Below, piece by piece: positions 15,249-23,079 of a stretch of 25,697 nucleotides of DNA. Each line of letters starts with the position of its first letter. The stretch's first letter is position 1. Source of the DNA: an uncultured Steroidobacter sp. (lineage in GTDB: Bacteria > Pseudomonadota > Gammaproteobacteria > Steroidobacterales > Steroidobacteraceae); contig CAMLEO010000076.1 of NCBI GenBank assembly GCA_946478975.1, forward strand, positions 1 to 25,697, given 5' to 3'. Below the pieces are notes generated by a model, which saw nothing but the letters and a program-made list of their open reading frames with translations, was not told where the DNA came from and did not search any database. Both the position numbers and the translations under genes were made by a program.

Positions 15249-15812
15249 GTGGCAAGGCAACCGACGGACACCCCGCGCCAGGATGAATTCGCAGGCTTTA
15301 TGCGTGCTTATCAAGACATGGTCTTCACCACCGCGGTCCGCATCACCGGCCGGGACGGGCCGGCTGAGGACATCGCGCAGCAGGTGTTTTTGAAAGCCTA
15401 TGAAAATTTTGACCAGTTGCGGACCAGCCCGGCGGCCGGCGGCTGGCTGAAAACGGTCGCACGCAACCTGGCGCTGAATCACGCGACTCGTTACCGCCGC
15501 CGCTGGCGCTTCTTCACCGAAATGCGTGGCGACGACGACGAAGACGGCGAGGTCGAGTTCCCGCAGCCCGACTCCGATGTCGTCGATATGGATGCCGAGG
15601 CGCGACGAGCCATCGTCGCCGAGATCCTGCAGCAGCTGCCCGCTCATCGCCGGCTGCCGCTGGTCCTGTATCACTTCGAAGAGATGCCTTATGAGGAGAT
15701 CGCGCGCGAGCTCGGGATTTCGCTCGCGAAAGTGAAGATCGACATTCTGCGTGCCCGCGCGACGCTGGCGAAAGCACTCGCCGCCCGCGGCCTCACGGCG
15801 GATTGTTTCTGA
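15249..15812 (+). CDS. ECF-type RNA polymerase sigma factor (sigma-70 family)
   Basis: The 187-residue protein has sigma region 2 at about 17-80 ('YQDMVFTTAVRITGRDGPAEDIAQQVFLKAYENF' as helices, then 'GGWLKTVARNLALNH') and region 4 at about 123-180 ('LQQLPAHRRLPLVLYHFEEM', then the helix-turn-helix 'YEEIARELGISLAKVKIDILRARA'). The linker is acidic ('DDDEDGE'), and region 3 is absent, as expected of ECF factors. The GTG at 15249 is used here although no ribosome site is seen; the ATG at 15300 would cut into region 2. It heads an apparent operon with a small membrane protein eight bases later, which suggests control by that protein as an anti-sigma factor. Target promoters are unknown. Confidence 0.93.
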   Translation: MARQPTDTPRQDEFAGFMRAYQDMVFTTAVRITGRDGPAEDIAQQVFLKAYENFDQLRTSPAAGGWLKTVARNLALNHATRYRRRWRFFTEMRGDDDEDGEVEFPQPDSDVVDMDAEARRAIVAEILQQLPAHRRLPLVLYHFEEMPYEEIARELGISLAKVKIDILRARATLAKALAARGLTADCF

Positions 15813-15820
15813 GGCGGCCC

Positions 15821-16261
15821 ATGAAACTCACTCCCGAACAGCTCGAACGTTTCGTCCACCAGGCGCTGCGCGATCAGCCGTTGCAGCGGGCGCCGGGCGA
15901 TCTGGAAAACAAAGTCATGGCGGCGATCGCGCAGCGCGCAGCGACGCCGTGGTGGCGCAGCAGCTTTGCGCATTGGCCGATAGCGGCACGCGTGCTGTTC
16001 CTCGTGGCTTCGGCGGTGCTGGTGAAACTGGCATTGGATGCTGCCGCAGACGTGATCGGCCCCATCGATCCGACGGCGCGCGGCATGGCGCTCTTCGCGG
16101 AGCTGACGTGGATTCGTGCGCTGTTCGTGACGATCGGCGCGGTCCTGCGCAGCCTGCCTTCGTGGTGGTTGTATGGCGGCGTCACTGTGCTCGGCGTTTT
16201 GTATCTGATGTTGTTCGGCGTCAGCGCCGCCGCGTATCGAACTTTGTATGCATCACGCTGA
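15821..16261 (+). CDS. Small membrane protein, probable anti-sigma factor
   Basis: The 146-residue protein has a soluble N-terminal helical part of about 45 residues ('MKLTPEQLERFVHQALRDQP', then 'APGDLENKVMAAIAQR'). It has a membrane segment at about 58-74 ('AARVLFLVASAVLVKLALDA') and further hydrophobic segments at about 98-112 and 118-140. A short cytoplasmic helix followed by a membrane span, directly after an ECF sigma gene, is the usual layout of membrane anti-sigma factors; no zinc-type HxxxCxxC motif is present. The ATG is eight bases after the sigma stop with GAGGCGG in front, so translation is probably coupled. The anti-sigma role is inferred from position and topology, not from a recognised family. 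Confidence 0.68.
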   Translation: MKLTPEQLERFVHQALRDQPLQRAPGDLENKVMAAIAQRAATPWWRSSFAHWPIAARVLFLVASAVLVKLALDAAADVIGPIDPTARGMALFAELTWIRALFVTIGAVLRSLPSWWLYGGVTVLGVLYLMLFGVSAAAYRTLYASR

Positions 16262-16277
16262 TGCAGACGGAAATCGT

Positions 16278-17873
16278 ATGAATCACTCGCTTCGTTCGTT
16301 GTTGTTGATTGCGATGCTGGCCATCGGCGGCCTGGCGCACATCGGCGCGTACGCGCAGCAACCTGCTCCTCCCTCAGCACCTGAGCCGGCCGCGGCGCCA
16401 GCGGAACCGCCGGAAATCGAGGTGGAACGCTCGCCCGAACATAACGACAGCAATCGTAACAACGTCGTGCTGAACATCGGTGACGATTCCAAACTTCCCG
16501 CGGGCGAATCGGCCGCGGGTGTGATCTCTATCTTTGGCTCCTCAGAAGCTGCCGGCGATGTGTACGAAGCGGTGGTCGCAATTGGCGGCAACGCGCGAGC
16601 CACCGGATCGGTGGGCGAAGCCGTCGTTGCGCTGTTGGGCAACACCTACGTCGACGGCAAAGTCGGCGAAGAAGTCATCGCCGTCATGGGCGACGTCGAG
16701 CTCGGGCCGAATGCGCGAGTGAACGGCGACGTGGTGTCGGTCGGCGGCACGATCACTCGCGATCCGGGCTCGATGGTCACGGGCACGCAACAACAGATCG
16801 CGTTCGGTAAACATTTCGGCAGGGCCGAAGGCGTGCGTGCCTGGTTCAAGGAATGTCTGCTGTACGGCCGGCCGCTCGCGTTCGATTCCGATGTGCGCTG
16901 GGCATGGTGGCTGGCGTTCGGCTTCCTGGGGCTGTATGTCGTGATCGCGCTGCTGTTCGACGCCAGCGTGCAGCGTTGTGTTGAAACACTCGAGGCGCGG
17001 CCGGCGCAAACCGTGCTCGCCGCGATCCTTTCGGTGCTGCTCTCGCCGGTGATGATCGTGCTGCTGGCAATCACCATCATCGGCATCGCGCTCATTCCTT
17101 TCTTCGGCCTCGCTTTGTTTTGTGCGGCGGTGTTCGGCAAGGCCGTCATGCTTGGGGCACTGGGCCGGCGCGTGACGCGATTCACCGGCATCGCGCCGTT
17201 GGGTCACGTGGCATTCGCAGTGCTCATCGGCGGATTGATCGTGATGTTGATCTACACGGTGCCGGTGCTCGGGTTTATCGCTTACAACGTGCTGAGCTTC
17301 ATCGGCCTGGGCGCAGTGGCGTACACGCTGATCCTGGCGGTGAGGCCGACGAACGTGGCCGCTCCTGCACCGGCAGCTGCGACAGCAGCTCCGCTCGAAG
17401 AGAGCGCAGTTCCGCCTGTTCCTCCGGTTCCGCCGACTCCGCCTCCGCCGCCGCCGCAAGCGCCGCCGGTGAATCCGAGCAATCTGGAATTCACCACCAT
17501 GCCTCGCGCCGGCTTCTGGATTCGCATGGGCGCGCTGTTCATCGACGCGCTGCTGATTGCGGTGCTGGTCGAATGGATGGAGCCGACCGGACATCTCATG
17601 CTGGTCGCGCTCGCTGGATACGGCGCACTGATGTGGAAGCTCAAAGGCACCACCGTCGGCGGAATTATTTTCAACCTGCGTGTGGTACGTACGGATGCAC
17701 GTGACATCGAGTGGGAAACAGCCATCGTGCGCGCTCTCGGTTGTTTCCTATCGCTGGTGCCCGCCGGCCTGGGATTTTTCTGGATGGCGTTCGACAGCAA
17801 CCGCCAGACCTGGCACGACAAGATCGCCGGCACCATCGTGGTTCGTGTGCCCAAGAATCTGACGTTCGTTTAA
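16278..17873 (+). CDS. Exported bactofilin-like repeat/RDD family membrane fusion protein
   Basis: This 531-residue protein looks like a fusion. A signal peptide covers 1-26 (AYA|QQ), followed by a Pro/Ala/Glu-rich linker. Residues about 75-175 are short repeats of 'GDV', 'GNA', 'VNGDVVSVGG' and 'AVVALLGNTYVDGKVGEEV' type, like the beta-helix of bactofilins (polymer-forming proteins). A central block of four or five membrane segments (about 210-365) leads to a proline run ('PPVPPVPPTPPPPPPQAPP'). A C-terminal RDD domain follows ('GFWIRMGALFIDALLIAVLVEW', 'WKLKGTTVGGIIFNLRVV', 'QTWHDKIAGTIVV'). The repeat part would face the periplasm. It is third in the sigma/anti-sigma gene set, 16 bases after the previous stop, so it may be a sensor or a target of that module. 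Confidence 0.82.
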   Translation: MNHSLRSLLLIAMLAIGGLAHIGAYAQQPAPPSAPEPAAAPAEPPEIEVERSPEHNDSNRNNVVLNIGDDSKLPAGESAAGVISIFGSSEAAGDVYEAVVAIGGNARATGSVGEAVVALLGNTYVDGKVGEEVIAVMGDVELGPNARVNGDVVSVGGTITRDPGSMVTGTQQQIAFGKHFGRAEGVRAWFKECLLYGRPLAFDSDVRWAWWLAFGFLGLYVVIALLFDASVQRCVETLEARPAQTVLAAILSVLLSPVMIVLLAITIIGIALIPFFGLALFCAAVFGKAVMLGALGRRVTRFTGIAPLGHVAFAVLIGGLIVMLIYTVPVLGFIAYNVLSFIGLGAVAYTLILAVRPTNVAAPAPAAATAAPLEESAVPPVPPVPPTPPPPPPQAPPVNPSNLEFTTMPRAGFWIRMGALFIDALLIAVLVEWMEPTGHLMLVALAGYGALMWKLKGTTVGGIIFNLRVVRTDARDIEWETAIVRALGCFLSLVPAGLGFFWMAFDSNRQTWHDKIAGTIVVRVPKNLTFV

Positions 17874-17892
17874 CGATAACGGAGCTGGTTAA

Positions 17893-17914
17893 GTTCGCAG
17901 CTAGCCCTGCGAAC
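17893..17914 (+). terminator. Hairpin after the sigma operon, possible terminator
   Basis: GTTCGCAG (17893-17900) and CTGCGAAC (17907-17914) are perfect 8-bp arms around CTAGCC, 20 bases after the stop of the RDD fusion gene. There is no U tract. It could end the sigma operon or separate it from the phosphoesterase gene. Confidence 0.45.
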
Positions 17915-17964
17915 GGTGACGCGTTTACAGTGGCTGGTCGTAATCACCCGATCTGTTGCTGAAT

Positions 17965-18465
17965 ATGTTCATCGATCGACCGGCGATTCCTGAAGACGTC
18001 ACCGTGCTCGGCATCATCTCCGACACGCACGGTCTGCTCCGGCCCGAAGCCCTGGCGCCGTTCATCGGCGCCGAGCGCATCGTGCACGCCGGCGACATCG
18101 GCTCGCCGAACGTGCTGGAGAAGCTCGAAACGATCGCACCGGTGGCTGCAGTTCGCGGCAATAACGACAAGGCGCCGTGGGCGGAAGAGCTGCCGGATAC
18201 GCTGCTGTTCGAGGTGCGCGGCCACATCATTCATGTTCTGCACGATCTGTCGCAGATCGATTTGAGCCCGAAGGCCGCCGGCGTCGCCGTCGTGATCAGC
18301 GGCCATTCGCACAAGCCGGGCATCGAAGAGCACGACGGCGTGTTGTTCATCAATCCCGGCAGTGCCGGCCCGCGGCGCTTTCGCCTGCCGATTGCGGTCG
18401 CAAAGTTATATATCGCCGACGACTCGGTGCGCGCCGAGATCGTCGAGATCAAACTGCCGGGCTGA
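17965..18465 (+). CDS. YfcE-type metallophosphoesterase
   Basis: The 166-residue product is a small calcineurin-like phosphoesterase of the YfcE/MJ0936 group, which hydrolyses phosphodiesters with two metal ions in the cytosol. Metal motifs are complete: D20 and H22 in 'GIISDTHG', D44 in 'HAGDIG', N67 and D68 in 'RGNND', and the final 'ISGHSHKPG'. 'LFINPGSAGPRR' is the usual late motif. The natural substrate of this group is not settled. ATG 17965 is preferred to TTG 17956; neither has a clear ribosome site. The next gene starts three bases after the stop, suggesting cotranscription with the SRAP-like gene. Confidence 0.9.
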   Translation: MFIDRPAIPEDVTVLGIISDTHGLLRPEALAPFIGAERIVHAGDIGSPNVLEKLETIAPVAAVRGNNDKAPWAEELPDTLLFEVRGHIIHVLHDLSQIDLSPKAAGVAVVISGHSHKPGIEEHDGVLFINPGSAGPRRFRLPIAVAKLYIADDSVRAEIVEIKLPG

Positions 18466-18468
18466 GCC

Positions 18469-19149
18469 GTGTGCGAACGTTTCGTCATTGCGAACCAGGC
18501 AGCAGTGGAACGCGAGTTCCCGCTGCTGCATGCGTGGTGGCGGTTCGCGCCCAGCTTCAATGTTTCCACCCGCAACAACGTCCCCGTGATCCGCCTGCAC
18601 CAGGGCGAGACCGAAGGCGTGATGATGCGCTGGGGCTTGATTCCCGATTGGGCGGAAGGCGACCCGCGCAAGGCGTGCACGACGCATGCGTCGGCCGACG
18701 ACCTCGATCGCGATAAGGCCTTCAGCGGCGCGTGGTGGCGGAGCCAGCGCTGCATTCTGCCGCTGTCTGGCTTCTACGGCTGGCAGCTCACGCCTCAGCA
18801 TTATTTGCAGCCGTACTTCGCACGACTCGTGAATCGTTCCGTGTTCGGCGTGGCGGGCATTTGGGACCGCAGCGTCGATAAAGAGGAAGACGACGTGATC
18901 GAAAGCTGCGCCATCGTCATGGTGCCGCCGAATCCGCTGCTCGCAGATGTAAACAACACGTCTGCGTATATGCCCGCAATCTTGCATCCCGATGAATATG
19001 AGCCATGGCTGCACGGCTCGACGGCTCGCGCCCGAGTGCTATTGCGTACGTATCCGCAGGAACGAATGGTCGCGCACGCAGTGAGCCCTCGGATCAATTC
19101 GCTGAAGTATGACGACGAGCAGCTGATCCGGCCGGTGTTGTTCGGCTGA
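18469..19149 (+). CDS. SRAP (YedK/HMCES-like) family protein with altered active site
   Basis: SRAP proteins crosslink through Cys2 to abasic sites in single-stranded DNA. This 226-residue member keeps Cys2 directly after the start ('MCERF') and the core landmarks 'MMRWGLIPDWA', 'RSQRCILPLSGFYGW' and 'VSPRINSLK'. Three other positions important in E. coli YedK differ: the Asn of 'INAR' is replaced near His73 ('TTHASAD'), the Glu of 'FEW' is Gly104 ('GFYGW'), and the His of 'IHDR' falls in 'NNTSAY' (about 162-167). The Cys2-DNA link may remain but later chemistry should change. The GTG start follows the phosphoesterase stop by three bases with no ribosome site, implying coupling. The convergent esterase stop is one base away. 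Confidence 0.85.
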   Translation: MCERFVIANQAAVEREFPLLHAWWRFAPSFNVSTRNNVPVIRLHQGETEGVMMRWGLIPDWAEGDPRKACTTHASADDLDRDKAFSGAWWRSQRCILPLSGFYGWQLTPQHYLQPYFARLVNRSVFGVAGIWDRSVDKEEDDVIESCAIVMVPPNPLLADVNNTSAYMPAILHPDEYEPWLHGSTARARVLLRTYPQERMVAHAVSPRINSLKYDDEQLIRPVLFG

Positions 19150-19150
19150 A

Positions 19151-19996
19151 CTAACGATCAGAGAGCAACTGGTTAACGCGCGGATCGAGCGTCGCCATGA
19201 ACTGCTCGACCGCATCTGTGTATGCGCCCGGCTTGCCGAGCTCGCCATTGATATCGCCGTGAGAGAGCGGCTGTTCCAACACCTGCACGCGAGCCAGCAA
19301 CGAAGTTGCTTTCGCCGCATAGTTATGAGCTTGCACGCACGGCTTGTCCGGGCGCTTGGTCGAGCACACCGCGAGCAGCGGCTTCGAATCTTTGCTGACG
19401 ACCAGGATCGGCGAAGCGTCGCGCCAAAATTGCTCGTCGGTGCCGAACGCTTTGTCATAGAGCCGCGGATGACGCGACTCCATGATTTTCACCATGTCAT
19501 ATCCCGCGCTGTCGAGCGATACCGTGCCGAGCCAGGGTCGGGCGCCGAGCTCGATTGCGCGCTCGGGTCGGGCATTCAACAGGCTCACCAGATGCGCGCC
19601 CGCGGAATGGCCCATCAAAATAAACTTCTGCGGATCGCCGCCCCAGCTCGGAGCCTCGCGCTGCGCATAGGCCAGCGCGTGAGCCAGGTCATCCGCTTGA
19701 GCGAGCGGATCGGCGTCCGGAATCATGCGGTAGTTGGCGGAGACGATGACGAAACCGCGAGGCTGCCAGCGCGCGACTTTGTTCTTCACGACGCCTGACA
19801 TTCCTTTGTCCCCACGACGCCAGCCTCCTCCGTGCACCATGAAAATCACTGGCGCGTTGGTGACGCCGCCCGGCACATAGACATCCATTCGCTGCGCGGG
19901 ATCGGAGCCGTAGGCGACATCCTCGATCGTTTTGGCGAACGCCGCGTCGCCGGTCAGCAGCGCCAGCGTCAGCAGCAGGAATGAAATCACTCTCAT
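19151..19996 (-). CDS. Exported alpha/beta hydrolase, esterase/lipase type
   Basis: The 281-residue product has a signal peptide (cleavage near AFA|KT, residue 21) and an HSL-like alpha/beta hydrolase fold. The oxyanion motif is 'HGGGW' (55-59), and the nucleophile elbow is 'GHSAGAH' with Ser131. The likely catalytic histidine is His246 in 'LSHGDIN'. The acid is not certain; an Asp in 'SKDSKP' or 'KRPDKPC' is possible. Such enzymes cleave short acyl or carbamate esters; the substrate is not readable. The start codon has no visible ribosome site and a 10-bp inverted repeat sits eight bases upstream of it. The gene may be the last of a minus-strand set with arginase and the YVTN protein, or separated from them by that hairpin. 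Confidence 0.87.
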   Translation of the reverse strand: MRVISFLLLTLALLTGDAAFAKTIEDVAYGSDPAQRMDVYVPGGVTNAPVIFMVHGGGWRRGDKGMSGVVKNKVARWQPRGFVIVSANYRMIPDADPLAQADDLAHALAYAQREAPSWGGDPQKFILMGHSAGAHLVSLLNARPERAIELGARPWLGTVSLDSAGYDMVKIMESRHPRLYDKAFGTDEQFWRDASPILVVSKDSKPLLAVCSTKRPDKPCVQAHNYAAKATSLLARVQVLEQPLSHGDINGELGKPGAYTDAVEQFMATLDPRVNQLLSDR

Positions 19997-20003
19997 GCGA
20001 GCA

Positions 20004-20030
20004 TCAACGCCGCCGTGCGCGCGGCGTTGA
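20004..20030 (-). terminator. Perfect 10-bp hairpin between the YVTN and esterase genes
   Basis: TCAACGCCGC (20004-20013) and GCGGCGTTGA (20021-20030) are perfect arms with a seven-base loop, in the 47-base gap between two minus-strand genes. There is no U tract. It could end the arginase/YVTN transcript or restrict translation of the esterase, whose ATG is eight bases away. Confidence 0.5.
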
Positions 20031-20043
20031 CGAGCAGCCCGAG

Positions 20044-21099
20044 TTAAGTGGCCGGCAGCGTGAGCATCGAATAACCGAGCCCATCCGGCTCGTGACCGGC
20101 CTTGAGACGGGCGACGATCTTCAACGTATCCAAGTCGATGACCGTGACGGTATCGGCGTTGGTGTTGGCGACGAACGCCACCGACAGCGACTCGGGCGTC
20201 AGAATGCCGACTGGCACCGGGCCGTCGCCGAACTGTGCTGTCATCGGTCGCGAGTCGTTGCGCGGCAGTTTTTCTCCAGCGGCTTGCATCGGCACGCGGC
20301 CGACGAGTTTCTTGGTGACAGTATCGAACACCGCAACGTCACCGGAGCGCGCGTTTGAAATCAGCGCGCGGGTGCCGTCGGGAGTAAATTTCACACGAAT
20401 CGGAATCTCGCCCGGCGTAAGCGTCGCGGTGATCTTGAGTGTCGCGGGATCGACGATCGACACCGTGTTCGCTTCCCGATTGGTCACCCATACTTCGCTG
20501 CCATCCGGCGCGACGGCGATGCCTTCGGCACCCTTGCCGGTCGCCACGTCGGTGATGCGTTTGTTGGCACTGAGATCGACCACCGTGGTCGAGCCCGAGC
20601 CGATGTTTGCAGTGAAGGCACGACGATGTTTCGGGCTGATCGCAACCATGTGCGAGCCGACCTGATCGGTCGCAATCGCATGCTTGACGGTGCCTTCGGT
20701 TGCGCTCACGACCAGCAGCGCTTTGCTCGCTTCCACAGTGACTGCAACGTCATCTCCTTGCAGCCACGCGACGCCATGCGGCCGGCTGTAATTGCCGAGC
20801 TCGATCGTGCGTGCGACTTTCTTGCCGGGCACATCGATGACTGTGAGCGTGTTGCCCGGATGTTCGTTGTCGCCGTAATTGGAAACAACAGCCGTCCTGC
20901 CATCCGGCGAGACGGCGACTTCGTGCGGAGCATCGCCGGTAGGCAGCGTCGCGCGAATGTCTTTTGTTTGCAAATCCACCATCGACACGGTGTTGTCGGA
21001 TTTGTTGAGCACCAGCAAGGTGCCGGCCGGTTCGGCCGCGGCCGCAGCGCCGCCGACGCACATCGTCAGCAGGCAAGCTGGCCAGGATGCGAATTTCAT
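20044..21099 (-). CDS. Exported YVTN-type beta-propeller protein
   Basis: The 351-residue product has a signal peptide (about 1-22, 'CVGGAAAAA') followed by six or seven propeller blades with the YVTN-family pattern: 'LVLNKSDNTVSMVDLQTKDI', 'VAVSPDGRTAVVSNYGD', 'ANIGSGSTTVVDL', 'VWVTNREANTVSIVDPATLKI', 'ALISNARSGDVAVFD' and 'AFVANTNADTVTVIDLDTLKI'. Exported propellers of this type are common binding scaffolds in the periplasm or outside the cell; no catalytic motif is present. It starts ten bases after the arginase stop, with GGAG in that gap, so the two genes are probably one operon. What links a propeller to arginase is not clear. Confidence 0.9.
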   Translation of the reverse strand: MKFASWPACLLTMCVGGAAAAAEPAGTLLVLNKSDNTVSMVDLQTKDIRATLPTGDAPHEVAVSPDGRTAVVSNYGDNEHPGNTLTVIDVPGKKVARTIELGNYSRPHGVAWLQGDDVAVTVEASKALLVVSATEGTVKHAIATDQVGSHMVAISPKHRRAFTANIGSGSTTVVDLSANKRITDVATGKGAEGIAVAPDGSEVWVTNREANTVSIVDPATLKITATLTPGEIPIRVKFTPDGTRALISNARSGDVAVFDTVTKKLVGRVPMQAAGEKLPRNDSRPMTAQFGDGPVPVGILTPESLSVAFVANTNADTVTVIDLDTLKIVARLKAGHEPDGLGYSMLTLPAT

Positions 21100-21109
21100 G
21101 ACAGCTCCA

Positions 21110-22084
21110 TCAGGGCGCCGCGCGGCGCATCAGTGTGCTTTTGCCGAACAGCGATTCGATCAGGTCCACCGCCAGCAGCGCGGTCTTGTTGCGAACGTCC
21201 AGTGCCGGATTCAGTTCCATCACATCGAGCGATGCCATGCGGCCGGTGTCGGCGATCATTTCCATGCACAACTGCGCCTCGCGGTACGAGGGCCCGCCGG
21301 GAATGGTGGTGGCGACGCCGGGCGCGATCTCCGGATCCAGGAAATCGACATCGAAGCTCACATGCAGGTGCGTGTCGGCATCCAGGCCGAGCAGCGCCTG
21401 TTCCATCGTCTGGCGCATGCCGTGCTCGTCGATGTAGCGCATGTCAAACACTTCCAGTCCCTGCTCGTGCACGAAACGTTTCTCCAGCGGATCGACGCTG
21501 CGAATGCCGATCTGCCGGATCCAGTCGGGCTGAATGGCGGGCCGATGGCCGCTCATGTCGATGAGCTGCGGCGGGCCGAAGGCGCACAGGCACGCCACCG
21601 GCATGCCATGAATGTTGCCGCTGGGTGAAAGCTCGCTGGTGTTGAAATCGGCGTGTGCATCCAGCCAGAACACGCGCAGCTTCTTGCCACGCTCGCGACA
21701 ATGACGCGCGACGGCGCTGATCGAGCCGATGCCGAGGCAATGATCGCCGCCGAGCAGAATCGGCAGCTGATCCTGTTTCAACGCCGAGTACACGGCGTCA
21801 TGCACGAGCTGATTCCACGCTGTGACTTCGGGCAAGTGGCGATAGCCGCTGACCGGCTCCTGCCACGGATTGTGCGGGCCGCCGCTGAGATTGCCGCGAT
21901 CGATGACCTGCAGCCCGCGACCCATCAAAGCTTCGCCCAGCTGCGCCACGCGCAAAGCTTCCGGCCCCATCGACGCGCCCCGATCGCTCGCACCCACATC
22001 GGTGGGCGCCCCGATCAACGCGATCGGTTTGTTAGTAAATGGCGCGCCGAGCTCGTCCACAGCCGCCGTTGGTTGTGTGTTCAT
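21110..22084 (-). CDS. rocF: Arginase
   Basis: Arginase hydrolyses arginine to ornithine and urea in the cytosol, using two Mn ions. The 324-residue product has all metal-binding motifs: H115 in 'GGDHCLGIGS'; D142, H144 and D146 in 'LDAHADFN'; D245 and D247 in 'SFDVDFLDP'. 'SGNIHGMP' and the late 'DVMELNP' (Glu290) are the arginase substrate and active-site segments, which favour arginase over agmatinase or formiminoglutamase. ATG 22084 has GGAG eight bases upstream. The open frame continues upstream into the divergent transporter gene but without family resemblance. The YVTN gene follows as an apparent operon partner. Confidence 0.93.
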   Translation of the reverse strand: MNTQPTAAVDELGAPFTNKPIALIGAPTDVGASDRGASMGPEALRVAQLGEALMGRGLQVIDRGNLSGGPHNPWQEPVSGYRHLPEVTAWNQLVHDAVYSALKQDQLPILLGGDHCLGIGSISAVARHCRERGKKLRVFWLDAHADFNTSELSPSGNIHGMPVACLCAFGPPQLIDMSGHRPAIQPDWIRQIGIRSVDPLEKRFVHEQGLEVFDMRYIDEHGMRQTMEQALLGLDADTHLHVSFDVDFLDPEIAPGVATTIPGGPSYREAQLCMEMIADTGRMASLDVMELNPALDVRNKTALLAVDLIESLFGKSTLMRRAAP

Positions 22085-22150
22085 GGCATGGCTCCATCGC
22101 AAAATGTCACGGGCTCGATCGTAAGCTGTGTGCCATTGTACTCCCCGCCC

Positions 22151-23074
22151 ATGAATGCCCAACCCAGCGCCCGACCGAGCGCAAGCAAAGAGCCACGCGA
22201 GCTGCTGTCGGGCCTGTCGCTCGCCGTCGGCGGGGCGATCGCATTCTCCTGTAAAGCCATCATCGCCAAGCTCTGCTATCGCTACGGCGTCGATGGCATT
22301 ACCACGGTGATGTATCGCATGGTGTTCGCGATGCCGCTGTTCGTCGCGCTGGCATGGTGGTCCGGACGCGGCAAGCCGCCGCTCACCGGCCGCGACTGGC
22401 TGGCGCTGACCGGGTTGGGATGTTGTGGTTATTACCTCGCGAGCACGCTGGATTTCGTCGGCCTGCAATACATCAGCGCCAGCCTGGAGCGGCTGATCCT
22501 GTATTTGAATCCCACCATCGTGCTGCTCGCCGGCATGCTGCTGTTCAAGAACAAAGTCTCGGCGCGCCAGTGGCTCGCGCTCGGCGTAAGTTACATCGGC
22601 ATGCTGCTGGTGTTCGGTCACGATCTGCAGTCCGGACCGGACGTGGCACTCGGCACCGCGCTGGTGTTCGGCAGCGCCGTGAGTTATGCGATCTACCTGG
22701 TTTTCAGTGCCGAGCTGGTGCGTCGGCTCGGCGCGTTGCGAATCACCGGCTGGTCCACCTCGATCGCGGCCGTGCTGTGCATCGGTCAGTTCTTTATATT
22801 GAAACCTGTGTCCGCGCTGGCGGTGCCTGCGCAAGTGCTGTGGTTATCGGCACTCAACGCAACGTTGTGCACGTTCGTTCCCGTGTTGATGACCATGCTG
22901 GCGCTGGAGCGGATCGGCGCCGGCATCACGGCGCAGGTGGGAATGATCGGCCCGATGTCGACCATTCTGTTGAGCGTGCTGATCCTGGGGGAGCCGTTCA
23001 ACGCCTGGATCGCGGCCGGCACCGCGCTGGTGGTGTCCGGCGTGTGGGTGCTGGCGAAACGCAAACCTGCGTAG
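22151..23074 (+). CDS. EamA/DMT family transporter
   Basis: The 307-residue product is an inner-membrane transporter of the drug/metabolite (EamA, RhaT-like) superfamily. It has about ten hydrophobic segments in two repeated halves: the first begins 'LSGLSLAVGGAIAFSCKAIIAKL' and the second 'GTALVFGSAVSYAIYLVFSAELV'. Typical EamA positions include 'YLNPTIVLLAGMLLFKNKVSARQWLALGVSYIGMLLV' in half one and 'GMIGPMSTILLSVLILGEPF' near the end. The substrate is unknown; amino-acid or metabolite export is usual. It is divergent from arginase across 66 bases, so joint control is possible. The ATG has only a weak ribosome site; the frame upstream overlaps arginase and is not taken. Confidence 0.9.
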   Translation: MNAQPSARPSASKEPRELLSGLSLAVGGAIAFSCKAIIAKLCYRYGVDGITTVMYRMVFAMPLFVALAWWSGRGKPPLTGRDWLALTGLGCCGYYLASTLDFVGLQYISASLERLILYLNPTIVLLAGMLLFKNKVSARQWLALGVSYIGMLLVFGHDLQSGPDVALGTALVFGSAVSYAIYLVFSAELVRRLGALRITGWSTSIAAVLCIGQFFILKPVSALAVPAQVLWLSALNATLCTFVPVLMTMLALERIGAGITAQVGMIGPMSTILLSVLILGEPFNAWIAAGTALVVSGVWVLAKRKPA

Positions 23075-23079
23075 CCGCT

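Noticed and set aside
21653..22150. Long N-terminal extension of the DMT transporter
   Set aside because: It overlaps arginase in antisense and has no membrane character. ATG 22151 starts a protein of normal EamA length.
22085..22834. Long N-terminal extension of arginase
   Set aside because: The frame is open, but it overlaps the divergent transporter gene and is unlike arginase; ATG 22084 has a ribosome site and gives the normal length.
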